From contig NZ_BAABBO010000007.1 of NCBI RefSeq assembly GCF_039538005.1, positions 496,001-560,000 on the forward strand: 64,000 bases of DNA, given 5' to 3'. Below are positions 50,961 through 60,536 of this stretch, one piece after another; within the stretch, counting starts at the first letter, position 1; every line of letters begins with the position of its first letter. This stretch comes from Allohahella marinimesophila. Lineage in GTDB: Bacteria > Pseudomonadota > Gammaproteobacteria > Pseudomonadales > Oleiphilaceae. The position numbers were made by a program, and so were the translations under genes. A model generated the notes under the pieces. The model saw only the letters and a program-made list of their open reading frames with translations. It was not told the origin of the DNA and ran no database searches.

Positions 50961-53871
50961 CACGACCCGCCTTGTGCATCATCATCTGATTCACCTGTTG
51001 CAGTGCCGAGCGCAGAGAGGCCAGATCATAGGGTTTGGCCAGCACGATCGGTACCGGCTCGAGGCCCTCGCATTCCTCCGTCCCCTGCCCCGAGGCTACC
51101 ACGACCTGCATGTCCGGGCTGGACAGTCGCGCACGCTTGATCAATGCGGCACCTGACATACCAGGCAGATTGAGATCGGTCAGCAACACCTCGAAGCGCT
51201 GCTGGGCAAGATGCTCGAGGGCCGCCTCGGCACTGTCCGCCGCCTTGACCTCATGGCCGAGATGGGACAGAAGCTCGCCTACGGCGTCACGAGTACCGTC
51301 ATCATCTTCTACCAGCAGAATATGCAGGGGGCCCGGGTCCCGAAGTGGCTCGGATTGTCGGGCGTCAAGCATCTGACGCACCTTTCCCGCCAGATCCTCG
51401 CGTCGGTATGGCTTGCTGAGCAACTCCACGCCACGGTCGAGCCTGCCGCCATGAACGATCGCATTCTGGGTGTAGCCAGATGTGTAGAGTACCCTGATAT
51501 CCGGATGCAGCGCGCGCGCCTTCTTCACCAGATCCGTGCTGCTGACAGGTCCGGGCATAACGACATCGGTGAACAGCATTTCAACACCCATGCCGCTTTT
51601 CAGGACACTGAGGGCGCTACGACCATCCTCAGCCTGAAGCACGCGATAGCCGAGTTTCTGCAGCATCGAGACAGCGGTATTACGGACTGCGGGGTCGTCC
51701 TCGGCTACGAGTATGGTCTCGCTGCCGCCCACCACAGGTCCGCCCGAAGACATCGGTGCTTCTATCTCGGCTTCGTAGCTTCGCGGCAGATAGATCTTGA
51801 AAGTGGTGCCCTTGCCAGGCTCGCTATAGATGCGGATATGCCCCCCACTCTGCTTGGTGAATCCATAAGCCATGCTCAAGCCAAGCCCGGTGCCCTTGCC
51901 ATCCTGCTTGGTGGTGTAGAAAGGATCGAAGGCGCGTTCGAGCACGTCGGGCGTCATACCTGTGCCCGTGTCTGAGACCGCCAGCTGGACATATTGCCCA
52001 GCCGGCAGATCAGGCTGACTCAGAACGTAATGCTCGTCAAGATAGGTATTCGCCAGCTCGAGGGTAAGGCTACCGCCCTCGGGCATGGCGTCACGAGCAT
52101 TGATCGCGAGATTCAGAATTACATTCTCGAGCTGATGTGGATCGGCGAGCGTATTCCAGAGGCCAGCGGCTTCAATGACATCGATTTCAATAGCTTCACC
52201 AAGTGCCTGGCGCAGCAGCCCTCCCATGTTCCTGAGTATTCTGTTCAGATTCAGGGGCACTGGCCGCAGGGGCTGACGACGGGCAAATGCCAGCAGTTGA
52301 GACGACAGATTACTCCCACGATCGACGGCATCGACAGCGGTCTTCAAGTATTGCAAGGTCTGCGAGGGCAATCTTTCGGCCTCGACCTCAAGCTGGAGCA
52401 GCTGAAGACTACCAGTGATGATCTGCAGAACGTTGTTGAAGTCGTGGGCGATGCCGCCCGTCAGCTGACCGATGGCTTCGAGCTTCTGACTTTTCTGCAG
52501 CGCCAGCTGACTGGTCTGCAGGGCCTTCGTGCGCTCCTGCACCAGTTTTTCCAGATTTTTCTGATGCAGGTTCAGTTTGTCACGCGTGAGTTTGTGGTCA
52601 GTGACGTCCGATCCCTGCCAGAACAGGCCCGTCGTTCTGCCAGCGTCATCGCTAATGGGTTGAAACACGAAATCGACAAAACGTGTTTCCAGAGCAGCAC
52701 CGGGGCGCCGTTGCAGCCTCACGGCAATGCCAGAGCCCACATAAGGAATTCCGGACTGGTAAACATGATCAAGCAGGACCAGCAGTTGCTGACCTTGCAT
52801 CTCAGGCAGGGCTTCGACGGCAGGCAAACCAAGCACTTCCCGCTGGCCGATGATTTGCTGGTAGGCGTCGTTCACAAGATCGAAGACGTGGTTTGCCCCG
52901 GTGGTCACAGCGATGAAGCCCGGCGCCTGCTTGAACAGGGTTCGCAGATATTGCCGTTCACTGCTGAGCCACCGGTTTTCCTCAACATGGGCTGCGCGCT
53001 CGGCCTCGAGCCGCTGCTGCCGCTCGGTGACATCACGGACGATGATCAGATAGCCAGCAAAGCGGCCTAGCTCATCGTGAACTGGCGAGCAGACGCTTTC
53101 AGTCGTCTTCATTGAGTCAGCGATCCGGCAGCTGGCCTCTACTGCCACGGTATCGTCGTCATCCCGGACATCCTGAAGGCTTGACTCCAAGGCCGAGGAC
53201 CAGCATGGCAGGTCGGCAGCAGCGCGTCCGACGGCTTCCTCTTGACTCACCCTGAACAATCGTTCAGCGCCGCTGCTCCAGTACAGGACCCGCTGCAGCG
53301 GGTCCAGAGCGACCACCGCATCTCGGGAGTGGGTCAGAAAACTTGTCAGGTAATAATCTGAAATAGCAACGCGAGGTTCCTGCTGCGATGGGCCGCTGTG
53401 GTATCGCCGCAACTGGCTGTTGGCCCTGCTCAGGCTGCGTTGCAAATTCTGACGCTGACGACATTGCGCTGCAACACCAGCGAGCAATTCTGGCAACCCT
53501 GGCCGCTTCACATCCAGCATCGACCAGTGCAGGCCCGACAGGGGCAAGTGCCCCAGACGTCCTTTCTGGTCCTGCCGCTCCTGCCACGGCAGCAGGAAAA
53601 TATGGCCCTTGAAAGCAAGTCCCTGCAAAATTCGGATGAGTGCAGCTTCGTTGCGAACAAGATCGCCTACCACGACAAGCGGCGGTATCGTATCGACTTC
53701 GTTCTGTTGCACGAAAAAGCTTTCGAACTCTGCTTCGACCAGACGAGTCAGGCCAAAGCCGGCGAGCGGATCCTGACGTGACCGTTCATCGACGGCCGCG
53801 GCGAGCGCTTCGTCCAGCGGCTCATCCACCGCCACCATGACCAGCAGCTGAGTGGGCTCCGTCTGCGTCAT
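50953..53871 (-). CDS. Soluble hybrid histidine kinase, two PAS and two receiver domains
   Basis: 972 residues, no transmembrane segments. The first ~180 residues are an unrecognised domain (LLVMVAVDEPLDEALAAAVD, PPLVVVGDLV) that may be a pseudo-receiver. PAS 1 is near 185-300 (SRDAVVALDPLQRVLYWSS) and PAS 2 near 320-445. HisKA has GQLTGGIAHDFNNVLQ, and the HATPase has NLAINARDAMPEGG and GTGLGLSMAYGF. Receiver 1 has LFTDVVMPGP and receiver 2 has VLLTDLNLPGMSG. The ATG overlaps the acyl-CoA dehydrogenase stop (ATGA), and the adaptor gene overlaps its end. Regulation of the pump is suggested by linkage, but no DNA-binding partner is adjacent. Confidence 0.92.
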   Translation of the reverse strand: MTQTEPTQLLVMVAVDEPLDEALAAAVDERSRQDPLAGFGLTRLVEAEFESFFVQQNEVDTIPPLVVVGDLVRNEAALIRILQGLAFKGHIFLLPWQERQDQKGRLGHLPLSGLHWSMLDVKRPGLPELLAGVAAQCRQRQNLQRSLSRANSQLRRYHSGPSQQEPRVAISDYYLTSFLTHSRDAVVALDPLQRVLYWSSGAERLFRVSQEEAVGRAAADLPCWSSALESSLQDVRDDDDTVAVEASCRIADSMKTTESVCSPVHDELGRFAGYLIIVRDVTERQQRLEAERAAHVEENRWLSSERQYLRTLFKQAPGFIAVTTGANHVFDLVNDAYQQIIGQREVLGLPAVEALPEMQGQQLLVLLDHVYQSGIPYVGSGIAVRLQRRPGAALETRFVDFVFQPISDDAGRTTGLFWQGSDVTDHKLTRDKLNLHQKNLEKLVQERTKALQTSQLALQKSQKLEAIGQLTGGIAHDFNNVLQIITGSLQLLQLEVEAERLPSQTLQYLKTAVDAVDRGSNLSSQLLAFARRQPLRPVPLNLNRILRNMGGLLRQALGEAIEIDVIEAAGLWNTLADPHQLENVILNLAINARDAMPEGGSLTLELANTYLDEHYVLSQPDLPAGQYVQLAVSDTGTGMTPDVLERAFDPFYTTKQDGKGTGLGLSMAYGFTKQSGGHIRIYSEPGKGTTFKIYLPRSYEAEIEAPMSSGGPVVGGSETILVAEDDPAVRNTAVSMLQKLGYRVLQAEDGRSALSVLKSGMGVEMLFTDVVMPGPVSSTDLVKKARALHPDIRVLYTSGYTQNAIVHGGRLDRGVELLSKPYRREDLAGKVRQMLDARQSEPLRDPGPLHILLVEDDDGTRDAVGELLSHLGHEVKAADSAEAALEHLAQQRFEVLLTDLNLPGMSGAALIKRARLSSPDMQVVVASGQGTEECEGLEPVPIVLAKPYDLASLRSALQQVNQMMMHKAGRDG

Positions 53872-55061
53872 AACAGCGGCATGTCCAGCAAGGCGCGCCC
53901 TGTCCACAGTTTGAGCATATCAGTCGTCGGCGACATGACATGACTGGCGCGGGCATCCCTCAGCATCTGTGTCAGGCGACTATTTTCCCGATAGGCTGAA
54001 CCACCGCAGAGCGTCATCGCTTCGTTGGTAATGGCCACAGCCGTCTCGGCCGCATCGACCTTGCTCGCCAAGATGAACGGCAAGGCTGCGGGATCGCCCA
54101 GATCACCTTTTCGCGCGGCTTCCCGAATGAACGATCGGGTTCGCTCCACACTGATCCACATCGTGGCCAGCCTTGACTGCAGGATGTCATGATCGGCCAG
54201 CGCTGTGCCAGAGTGGGCATGTCGACGCGCTTTCAAATGCTCCCGGGCTTCGTTGAGCGCGGCTTCGGCGATGCCCAGATAGGTGCCTGCCATTGCCATG
54301 AGGAAGTATGGTGCGACTACTTCAAAGACGTACCACACCTGATCGCCGGGCTCGCCAAGCAGATTGGTGGTTGGCACCCTCGCATTGTCAAGCGCCATGG
54401 CACGCGAGGAATTGCCCCGCATACCAAAGCCCTGCCAATCGCCAGACCATGTGAGGCCCGGAGTGTCTGCATCGACAATGAGGCAGCTGAAGTCACCGGA
54501 GTGGTGTTCGCTGCTGCCGTCCAGAACCGACAGCACGTAGGAATCGGCATGACCACCGTTGGTCACGAACTGTTTCTGTCCATTGACCTCGAGATGCGAG
54601 TCACAAGGTGTCATGAGCGTTGCGGGCAGATAGAAGTGGGCGCCGCTTCCCGCTTCCGATAGCGCCAGCGTGGTAATGTGTTCACCCTGGGCTATTTTTC
54701 TCAGGTAGTCAGTACGTTGCAGATCTGTTGCCTTGGCAGCAATGACAGCCGACCCGACGCAATGCATGCCGAAGCAGAGGGCTGAGGATGGGCAGGCCTG
54801 GGCAATCGTCTCAGTGAGCACGCTAAGGGCCAGCAGACCTTGCTCGTGCCCACCTAGTGCCTGCGGAACATGCAAACCGAGCAGTCCAGCTTTGCTTAAC
54901 GCGGCCATACTATGAGCTGGCCAGGTACACGCCCGATCCACCTCCTCCGCTCTAGGCGCAATATCGCTGGCCGTCAAACTGACTACGGTCGCCTGCAGCT
55001 TCGCAAGTCGGCTGCTGACAGGCCTTGCAGCCTGAACCTTGGTCATGTCTTCACTTTTCAT
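53868..55061 (-). CDS. Acyl-CoA dehydrogenase family flavoprotein
   Basis: 397 residues. Helical N-terminal domain to ~125, then ALSEAGSGAHF and QKQFVTNGGHADSYVLSV (substrate/flavin middle domain), and a C-terminal helical domain ending AMTLCGGSAYRENSRLTQML followed by RDARASHVMSPTTDML. The Arg-rich RDARA segment is typical of the superfamily. The usual catalytic Glu position is not obvious, so a flavin monooxygenase-like role (as in DszC-type members) is as possible as acyl-CoA dehydrogenation. It heads the kinase-RND-lipase operon, overlapping the kinase start by 4 bases; this is an unusual neighbour for an efflux pump. Confidence 0.85.
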   Translation of the reverse strand: MKSEDMTKVQAARPVSSRLAKLQATVVSLTASDIAPRAEEVDRACTWPAHSMAALSKAGLLGLHVPQALGGHEQGLLALSVLTETIAQACPSSALCFGMHCVGSAVIAAKATDLQRTDYLRKIAQGEHITTLALSEAGSGAHFYLPATLMTPCDSHLEVNGQKQFVTNGGHADSYVLSVLDGSSEHHSGDFSCLIVDADTPGLTWSGDWQGFGMRGNSSRAMALDNARVPTTNLLGEPGDQVWYVFEVVAPYFLMAMAGTYLGIAEAALNEAREHLKARRHAHSGTALADHDILQSRLATMWISVERTRSFIREAARKGDLGDPAALPFILASKVDAAETAVAITNEAMTLCGGSAYRENSRLTQMLRDARASHVMSPTTDMLKLWTGRALLDMPLL

Positions 55062-55419
55062 GTGTCGGGACCTGTCTGTCCAGGTAAACGAACAGAATTA
55101 TGAGTATTTGAGGCCCCGCTGCAAGGCAGGATTTGGCCTGGCATACTTTACTTCGCCAAGCCAACAACCGGACCCGCCTGTCAGCCGATTTGACCGTTGG
55201 CCTGCGGACCTCACAAGCGTAGTGCCGATCCTGGCTGTTCGCTAGCAGCCGCGGTCTTTACGGGGCAGCTCTCAGCAGGCGAGCATGCCCTATTATGCGC
55301 CGAACATGGCGATCGGTCATTGCTTGTCAACGTGAGAAATCTATAGAATGATGACTCCCACTTGACTCCGCCATAGGGCGGCTGGTATCCGCCTGAAAGG
55401 ACAAGGTTTCCCCATCGAA
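55062..55419. other. 358-base divergent intergenic region
   Basis: No gene seen. It separates the acyl-CoA dehydrogenase/RND operon (minus) from the BvgS-like kinase (plus). Besides the promoter-like pair at 55320-55347 there is a small hairpin CCGCC-ATAG-GGCGG (55368-55381) in the presumed kinase leader. The rest shows nothing I can name. Confidence 0.6.
55320..55347 (+). promoter_or_regulatory. Candidate sigma-70 promoter of the BvgS-like gene
   Basis: TTGCTT and TATAGA are separated by 16 bases, giving 4/6 and 4/6 matches and a ~65-base leader to the GTG at 55420. Confidence 0.4.
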
Positions 55420-58299
55420 GTGACCCTCTCTCGCCGAACCCGGATCATGAGCTGCTGCCTCACGCTCTGCGCCTGTCTGCTCGGGCTCCTGCCGTCGCTG
55501 GTGCTCGCCGAAAGCATCCGCGTCGGCGTGCCGAAAAACTTTCCACCGCATTATCAGATTACGGACGCGGGCGCCGAACCGGACGGCTTTGCCATTGAGC
55601 TGTTCAATGTCATCGCTGCAAAGGCTGGTCTCACTCCGGACTACATAATTTTCGAATCTATCCAAAACGTCCAGGAGGCCTTGCGCACTGGCGAGATCGA
55701 CGTGATACCCAACCTGGGCATTACGCCAGAGCGTGAAAGCTATGCGCTTTTCACGGCCCCCATAGAAACAGCGGCTGTCAGACTGTTCAAGCGCAGCGAC
55801 GATGACTCCATCGAAACTGTCGAAGACATGGCCGAGCGCTCGGTTGCGGTGATACAGAGCAACATTGGCTTCGACATCATCAGGCAGTATGGACCCGCCC
55901 GAACCATCGTCTACTCGACGCTACGTGAGGCGCTACTGGCTGTACTCGCCGGTGAAGTCGACGCCCTGGTCTATCCTGCGCCGGTTGTCGAAAGCCTGCT
56001 TCGCGAGAGCGGCCTCGAGAATCGCATTCAGCCCGTAGGGCGCACCCTGGTCGAGGTGAGACGCGCCGTGGCCATACGGGCGGATCGACCAGATCTTTTC
56101 CTCCGGCTGAATGAAGCTGTGAAGGAAGTGGTCGCCAGCGAGACCTATGCCACGATTTATCGCAAGTGGTATGGCACACCAAAGCCATTCTGGACCGTAC
56201 CGCGCATATTCCTCGCCGTCGGCGTGTTTCTCGGGATTTTCAGCGCCTTACTCTTCATCTGGCGGGCACGCGCACTAGCCGCGATGGACAAGGCGCTGGC
56301 CAGCATTCAGGAGCAGCAGCTGCGGGCGCAGTCCACTGAGTTCGCTGCCAAACTGCAGGTCTTCTTCGAGCAGAACCTTTATTTCGCCGGCATCATGGAT
56401 CTTGATGGCACCCTGACCGAAATCAATCGCACCGCGCTCGAGTCCAGCGGCTACAGTCGCAAGGAAGTGTTGGGGAGACTGTTCTGGGAGACGCCATGGT
56501 GGCGAGGATCCAGCCAGGTACAGGCTTTGATACGAGCTGGCGCCGAGGCTGCGGCCATGGGCGAGCCAATGCGGGTGGAACTCTCTTACTGGCTGGCAGA
56601 TGGCAGCGAGCGAATTACCGACTTCGCACTGACACCTATCAGGAACGACATCAACGAGATCATTTTTCTTGCCGCAACAGCGAGCGATATCACCGCCCGG
56701 AAGCAAACGGAAAAAGCGCTGGAGGCGGCAAGGCGAGCTGCCGAACAGGCCAATCAGGCCAAGAGCGAGTTTCTGGCCAACATGAGTCACGAAATTCGCA
56801 CGCCGATGAGCGCAATCCTTGGCTACGCAGACATTCTTGGCTCGCATCTCGACGATCCCGATGATCTGGTCAGCATAGAGACCATCCGCCGGAATGGCCG
56901 CTACCTGCTCGAACTGATCAACGACGTGCTTGACCTGTCGAAGATCGAAGCTGGCAAGCTGGAGGTCAATCCGGAGCCGAGTTCGCCCGCTGCGGTGGTC
57001 AGCGAAGTGTTTTCTCTCATGGAGGTCCGGGCCGGAGAAAAAGGTCTCGATTTCGAAGTGCTCATGCCGAAGCAGCTGCCCGAATTCATCAACACCGATC
57101 CGGTTCGTCTTCGACAGATTCTCATCAACCTGACCGCCAATGCCATCAAGTTCACTGAGAAAGGTTCGGTCGAACTTGCGGTGAGCTTCGATGACACCAG
57201 CACACCGCCCATCATCAGCTTCGCGATCAGTGATACTGGCGTCGGCATTCCAGAGCCTCAGATGGACGCCATATTCCAGGCCTTTCAACAGGGCGACAAT
57301 ACCATGACCAGGCGTTTCGGTGGCACGGGCCTGGGTCTGACCATCTCTCGCCAGCTGGCTGCCCTGCTGAATGGTTCGTTATCGGTGGACAGCAGCGTAG
57401 GCGTTGGCAGCACGTTCACCTTGAGGCTGACCATAGACGAAGCCTGCAAGTTACGACTCGTCGAACCAGAGCTGTCTTCGGCGGGCTCCAGAGCGACACT
57501 GGTGGATCAGCCCGACTCGCTCACCGGTGTGCATATTCTGGTCGTGGATGATCGTGATGATATCCGCCTGCTGGTACAACGGCTCATCGAGCGTGCCGGA
57601 GGCACCACACGCGCGGCGCCAAATGGCCTGGCGGCGCTAGCGAGTGTAGAGCTGAGCAAGACGCTCGGTCCGGCCTTCGATGCCGTCATCATGGATATGC
57701 AGATGCCGATCATGGACGGTTTCGAGGCCACCAGGCAGCTGCGCGACGATGGCTTCGATCGGCCGATCATCGCCCTCACCGCCGGAGCCATGCTCGGCGA
57801 GCGCGAAAAATGCCTGGAAGCGGGCTGCAGCAGCTATCTCAGCAAGCCTGTCGATGAGCACAGGCTCATTCAACTCATCCTCGAAGCTCGAGCACAGGTG
57901 GCCGTGGTGGAACGCGCGGCCATGAGCGAGCAGTCCGGCTACCGTGTTCTGCTCGTGGATGACAATCCTGACTCCAGTAAGGCACTCGCCCAGTTGCTGG
58001 GTTTCAGACAGTATCAGGTCGACCTTGCGCCTGACGGCACCTCTGCCATCACCCAGGCCCTGACCAACAAGCCTCACGCCATCGTACTCGATCTCGGTCT
58101 GCCCGATATCAGCGGCGTAGAAGTGCTGGAGCGTCTCCGCGCCGAACCCTCGCTTCAGAACAGCCTTTTTATTGCGCTGACTGGGCGGGATCCTTCAGAG
58201 CTGGGTTCAGTCGTTGAGCGTTTCGATCATTTTCTGCTGAAACCCGTTACTGCCGACGACCTGATCACTCTGCTGGAAGGTCACGATCTTACGAGCTGA
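55420..58299 (+). CDS. BvgS-type hybrid sensor kinase with periplasmic solute-binding domain
   Basis: 959 residues. The signal sequence is LTLCACLLGLLPSLVLAES, and the periplasmic SBP_bac_3 domain (~25-250) starts IRVGVPKNFPPHYQITDAG. A transmembrane helix (IFLAVGVFLGIFSALLFIW) is near 265-285. The PAS domain (~300-425) has LYFAGIMDLDGTLTEINRT. HisKA has NMSHEIRTPMSAILGYADIL, and the HATPase has NLTANAIKFTEKG and GGTGLGLTISRQLA. Receiver 1 has AVIMDMQMPIMDGFEA and receiver 2 has AIVLDLGLPDISG. It probably binds a small solute such as an amino acid. There is no Hpt domain. The GTG at 55420 and the ATG at 55447 are both possible starts; only the signal length changes. Confidence 0.92.
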   Translation: MTLSRRTRIMSCCLTLCACLLGLLPSLVLAESIRVGVPKNFPPHYQITDAGAEPDGFAIELFNVIAAKAGLTPDYIIFESIQNVQEALRTGEIDVIPNLGITPERESYALFTAPIETAAVRLFKRSDDDSIETVEDMAERSVAVIQSNIGFDIIRQYGPARTIVYSTLREALLAVLAGEVDALVYPAPVVESLLRESGLENRIQPVGRTLVEVRRAVAIRADRPDLFLRLNEAVKEVVASETYATIYRKWYGTPKPFWTVPRIFLAVGVFLGIFSALLFIWRARALAAMDKALASIQEQQLRAQSTEFAAKLQVFFEQNLYFAGIMDLDGTLTEINRTALESSGYSRKEVLGRLFWETPWWRGSSQVQALIRAGAEAAAMGEPMRVELSYWLADGSERITDFALTPIRNDINEIIFLAATASDITARKQTEKALEAARRAAEQANQAKSEFLANMSHEIRTPMSAILGYADILGSHLDDPDDLVSIETIRRNGRYLLELINDVLDLSKIEAGKLEVNPEPSSPAAVVSEVFSLMEVRAGEKGLDFEVLMPKQLPEFINTDPVRLRQILINLTANAIKFTEKGSVELAVSFDDTSTPPIISFAISDTGVGIPEPQMDAIFQAFQQGDNTMTRRFGGTGLGLTISRQLAALLNGSLSVDSSVGVGSTFTLRLTIDEACKLRLVEPELSSAGSRATLVDQPDSLTGVHILVVDDRDDIRLLVQRLIERAGGTTRAAPNGLAALASVELSKTLGPAFDAVIMDMQMPIMDGFEATRQLRDDGFDRPIIALTAGAMLGEREKCLEAGCSSYLSKPVDEHRLIQLILEARAQVAVVERAAMSEQSGYRVLLVDDNPDSSKALAQLLGFRQYQVDLAPDGTSAITQALTNKPHAIVLDLGLPDISGVEVLERLRAEPSLQNSLFIALTGRDPSELGSVVERFDHFLLKPVTADDLITLLEGHDLTS

Positions 58300-58320
58300 C
58301 GCACTGGGAGGCGTGGCCGA

Positions 58321-59103
58321 TCAGAACAGAAGCCGGTACAGCTGTGCCAAGGACATCAATATGCACATGGTGATGACCATGCGGCGGATATATCGCAGGG
58401 GAATCGTCAGCATCATGTGGCTCGCGGTATAGGCGCCCAGCACCTGTCCGGCAATCATCGCCGCGCCAATCGCCCAGACCACCTGCCCGCCAGCAGAGAA
58501 CAACACGAGCGCCACCACGTTCGTCGTGAAATTCAAGGGCTTTGCCCGCACCGTCGCCGTCCGCAGCGTATGCCCCCGGAAGACCACACCGCTGGCCGCA
58601 AAGAAGGAGCCAGTACCTGGTCCTATGGCGCCATCATACAGTCCAATGGCCGGAATGACCGTACTGCCATACCAGGGCTGAGTCAGTCTGGCGTGAGTTT
58701 CGAGTACGCCAAGTGCTGGCGACAACAGGAAGTAGAGAGCCACCCCAAGCAACAGCACAGGCACGAACCAGCGCAGCCAGTCCGTGGCCACATTCTGAAC
58801 GATCACGGCCCCTATACCCGCGCCAACGCCTGCTGCAAGCAACAAAGGCCAGAACTCCCTGAGGTTCAGCTGTTTTCGCCACAGCAGGGCAAGCGTTGCC
58901 GTCAAGGTGCCGGCAAAGGACTGACTCTTGTTTGTTGCAAGCGCACTGACTGGCGGAATGCCCACCAGAATCAGCGCAGGCAGCGTCAGCAAACCGCCGC
59001 CGCCAGCCAGTGTATCGACCCATCCGGCAAGGGCGGCCACACAGAACAGACCAAGCAGCATGGCTATTGACCAATCGACACTACTGACGCTCTCTACAGG
59101 CAT
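58321..59103 (-). CDS. TSUP (TauE/SafE) family permease
   Basis: 260-residue membrane protein with ~8 helices. The hallmark AGWVDTLAGGGGLLTLPALI is at residues ~28-47, and PALILVGIPPVSALATNKSQ and GAIGPGTGSFFAASGVVFRG come from the two repeats. TSUP proteins move sulfite, sulfoacetate or other small organic anions across the inner membrane. Its stop lies 21 bases from the convergent sensor kinase, so it is a single-gene unit. Substrate unknown. Confidence 0.92.
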   Translation of the reverse strand: MPVESVSSVDWSIAMLLGLFCVAALAGWVDTLAGGGGLLTLPALILVGIPPVSALATNKSQSFAGTLTATLALLWRKQLNLREFWPLLLAAGVGAGIGAVIVQNVATDWLRWFVPVLLLGVALYFLLSPALGVLETHARLTQPWYGSTVIPAIGLYDGAIGPGTGSFFAASGVVFRGHTLRTATVRAKPLNFTTNVVALVLFSAGGQVVWAIGAAMIAGQVLGAYTASHMMLTIPLRYIRRMVITMCILMSLAQLYRLLF

Positions 59104-59217
59104 GAATGAATGTTCTCAAGATGGATGATGGACTGGCTTAACAGTCTTATGGACTTCAGGCTGCGTAATAGTAGCTGATCAAACGCACAGGACTTCACTC
59201 ACACACAGGAGTAATGA

Positions 59218-59913
59218 ATGAACATGCAGATCACGGCCGATGACGGCCATCGTTTCGACGCCTATGCGGTCGCACCTGACACTCGGAGCCGCCGTCCGGC
59301 GCTGATCCTCCTGCAGGAGATCTTCGGCGTCAATCACGAAATGCGTCGGCTGACCGAAAAATATGCCCAGCTCGGCTACCATGCCGTTTGTCCAGACCTC
59401 TTCTCCAGACTCGAGCCGAATATCCAGCTCACCGACAACACCGATGAAGAGTGGCAACAGGCCTTTGACTACATGAACCGCTTCGACATTGACCGGGGCA
59501 TCAAGGATGTTCAGGCCTGTATCAGTCAGGTTCGCGAACTTCCCGGTTGCAATGGCCGCGTGGGCGCCGTTGGTTTCTGTCTCGGCGGCAAGCTGGCCTA
59601 CCTTACGGCCAGCAGGACAGATATCGATGCCTCTACCGGCTATTACGGCGTAGCCCTCGAAACCCTGTTGGACGAGCGCGAGAACATCAAGTCTCCGCTG
59701 ATGCTGCACTTTGCGGAGCTGGATGGGTTTTCTTCCCGAGACGCGCGCGAGAAGGTCTTCGCCTCACTGGCCACCCGCTCCCATATCGATTTGCATCTCT
59801 ACAAAGGCGTTGACCATGCCTTTGCCCGCCACGGTGGCCAGAATTACGACGCCCAGCAGGCTGAGATCGCCAATGAGCGAACGGCTGTTTTCCTTGATCG
59901 AGCGCTTGTCTGA
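59218..59913 (+). CDS. Dienelactone hydrolase family protein
   Basis: 231-residue alpha/beta hydrolase. ALILLQEIFGVNHEMR holds the Glu that modulates the nucleophile, VGAVGFCLGGKLAYL holds the catalytic Cys (G-x-C-x-G), and the Asp and His partners lie in FAELDGFSS and YKGVDHAFARHG. Substrate could be dienelactone in aromatic breakdown or another lactone or ester; no aromatic pathway genes surround it. GGAG is 4 bases before a near ATG, and the chosen ATG is at 59218. A strong shared terminator follows. Confidence 0.93.
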   Translation: MNMQITADDGHRFDAYAVAPDTRSRRPALILLQEIFGVNHEMRRLTEKYAQLGYHAVCPDLFSRLEPNIQLTDNTDEEWQQAFDYMNRFDIDRGIKDVQACISQVRELPGCNGRVGAVGFCLGGKLAYLTASRTDIDASTGYYGVALETLLDERENIKSPLMLHFAELDGFSSRDAREKVFASLATRSHIDLHLYKGVDHAFARHGGQNYDAQQAEIANERTAVFLDRALV

Positions 59914-59920
59914 CAGGCAC

Positions 59921-59950
59921 AAAAAAGGCTGCCCTGATGGCAGCCTTTCG
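59921..59950. terminator. Bidirectional rho-independent terminator
   Basis: AAAGGCTGCC (59924-59933), loop CTGAT, GGCAGCCTTT (59939-59948), flanked by A-rich and T-rich runs. It serves the dienelactone hydrolase gene (plus) and the convergent DJ-1/PfpI gene (minus). Confidence 0.9.
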
Positions 59951-59963
59951 TTTCACCAACTGA

Positions 59964-60536
59964 TCATGCCGCTTCGGTATGTCGACCTTCACAGAATTCT
60001 TCGATCATCTTGCGATTGAACGCAGGTATATCGTCCGGCTTCCGGCTGGTCACAATGCCGTTATCGACAACGACTTCCTCATTCACCCAGTTTGCGCCAG
60101 CGTTCTTCAGATCTGTCTGAATGCTCGGGAATGAGGTCAGCGTCCGACCCTTGACGACGCCAGCTTCGACCAACATCCATGGGCCATGACAAATGGCAGC
60201 GACAGGCTTCACGCTGTCTTCGTTGAAAAAACCCTGAACGAACTTCACTGCATCCTTGTTGGCGCGAAGTGCGTCTGGATTGAACAGGCCACCTGGTAGC
60301 ACCAGGGCATGGTAATCTTTGGACGACACATCGGTGACTACCTTGTCTACGTTGATGGAATCGCCCCAGTTGTCCGAGTCCCAGCCCTTGATACTGCCGC
60401 TGTCCAACGACACGACGTCGACGCTGGCACCGGCGTCTAGCAGCGCTTGACGAGGCTTGAACAACTCGCTTTGTTCAAAGCCATCGGCTGCCAATATAGC
60501 CACTTTCTTTCCTTCGAGTCTGTTTGAGTCAGTCAT
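59964..60536 (-). CDS. DJ-1/PfpI family protein (protease/deglycase-like)
   Basis: 190 residues. KKVAILAADGFEQSELFKPR with the conserved Glu opens the fold, YHALVLPGGLFNPDALR follows, and the nucleophile elbow is VAAICHGPWMLVEA, with Cys and His as in E. coli YhbO/PfpI. NWVNEEVVVDNGIVTSRKPDDI closes the domain. The family comprises stress-linked deglycases and small-molecule glyoxalases. The ATG at 60536 has AAGGAG upstream; the longer frame to 60629 lacks a start signal. Confidence 0.93.
   Translation of the reverse strand: MTDSNRLEGKKVAILAADGFEQSELFKPRQALLDAGASVDVVSLDSGSIKGWDSDNWGDSINVDKVVTDVSSKDYHALVLPGGLFNPDALRANKDAVKFVQGFFNEDSVKPVAAICHGPWMLVEAGVVKGRTLTSFPSIQTDLKNAGANWVNEEVVVDNGIVTSRKPDDIPAFNRKMIEEFCEGRHTEAA

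Noticed and set aside
51994..53070. 358-residue plus-strand open frame
   Set aside because: Antisense shadow of the hybrid kinase PAS/HisKA region, produced by GC-rich codon structure.
56275..57288. 337-residue minus-strand open frame
   Set aside because: Antisense to the BvgS-like kinase; no motifs and no ribosome site.
59182..59190. Half FNR site TGATCAAAC before the dienelactone hydrolase gene
   Set aside because: The left half of the palindrome is missing, so it does not meet the TTGAT-N4-ATCAA pattern.
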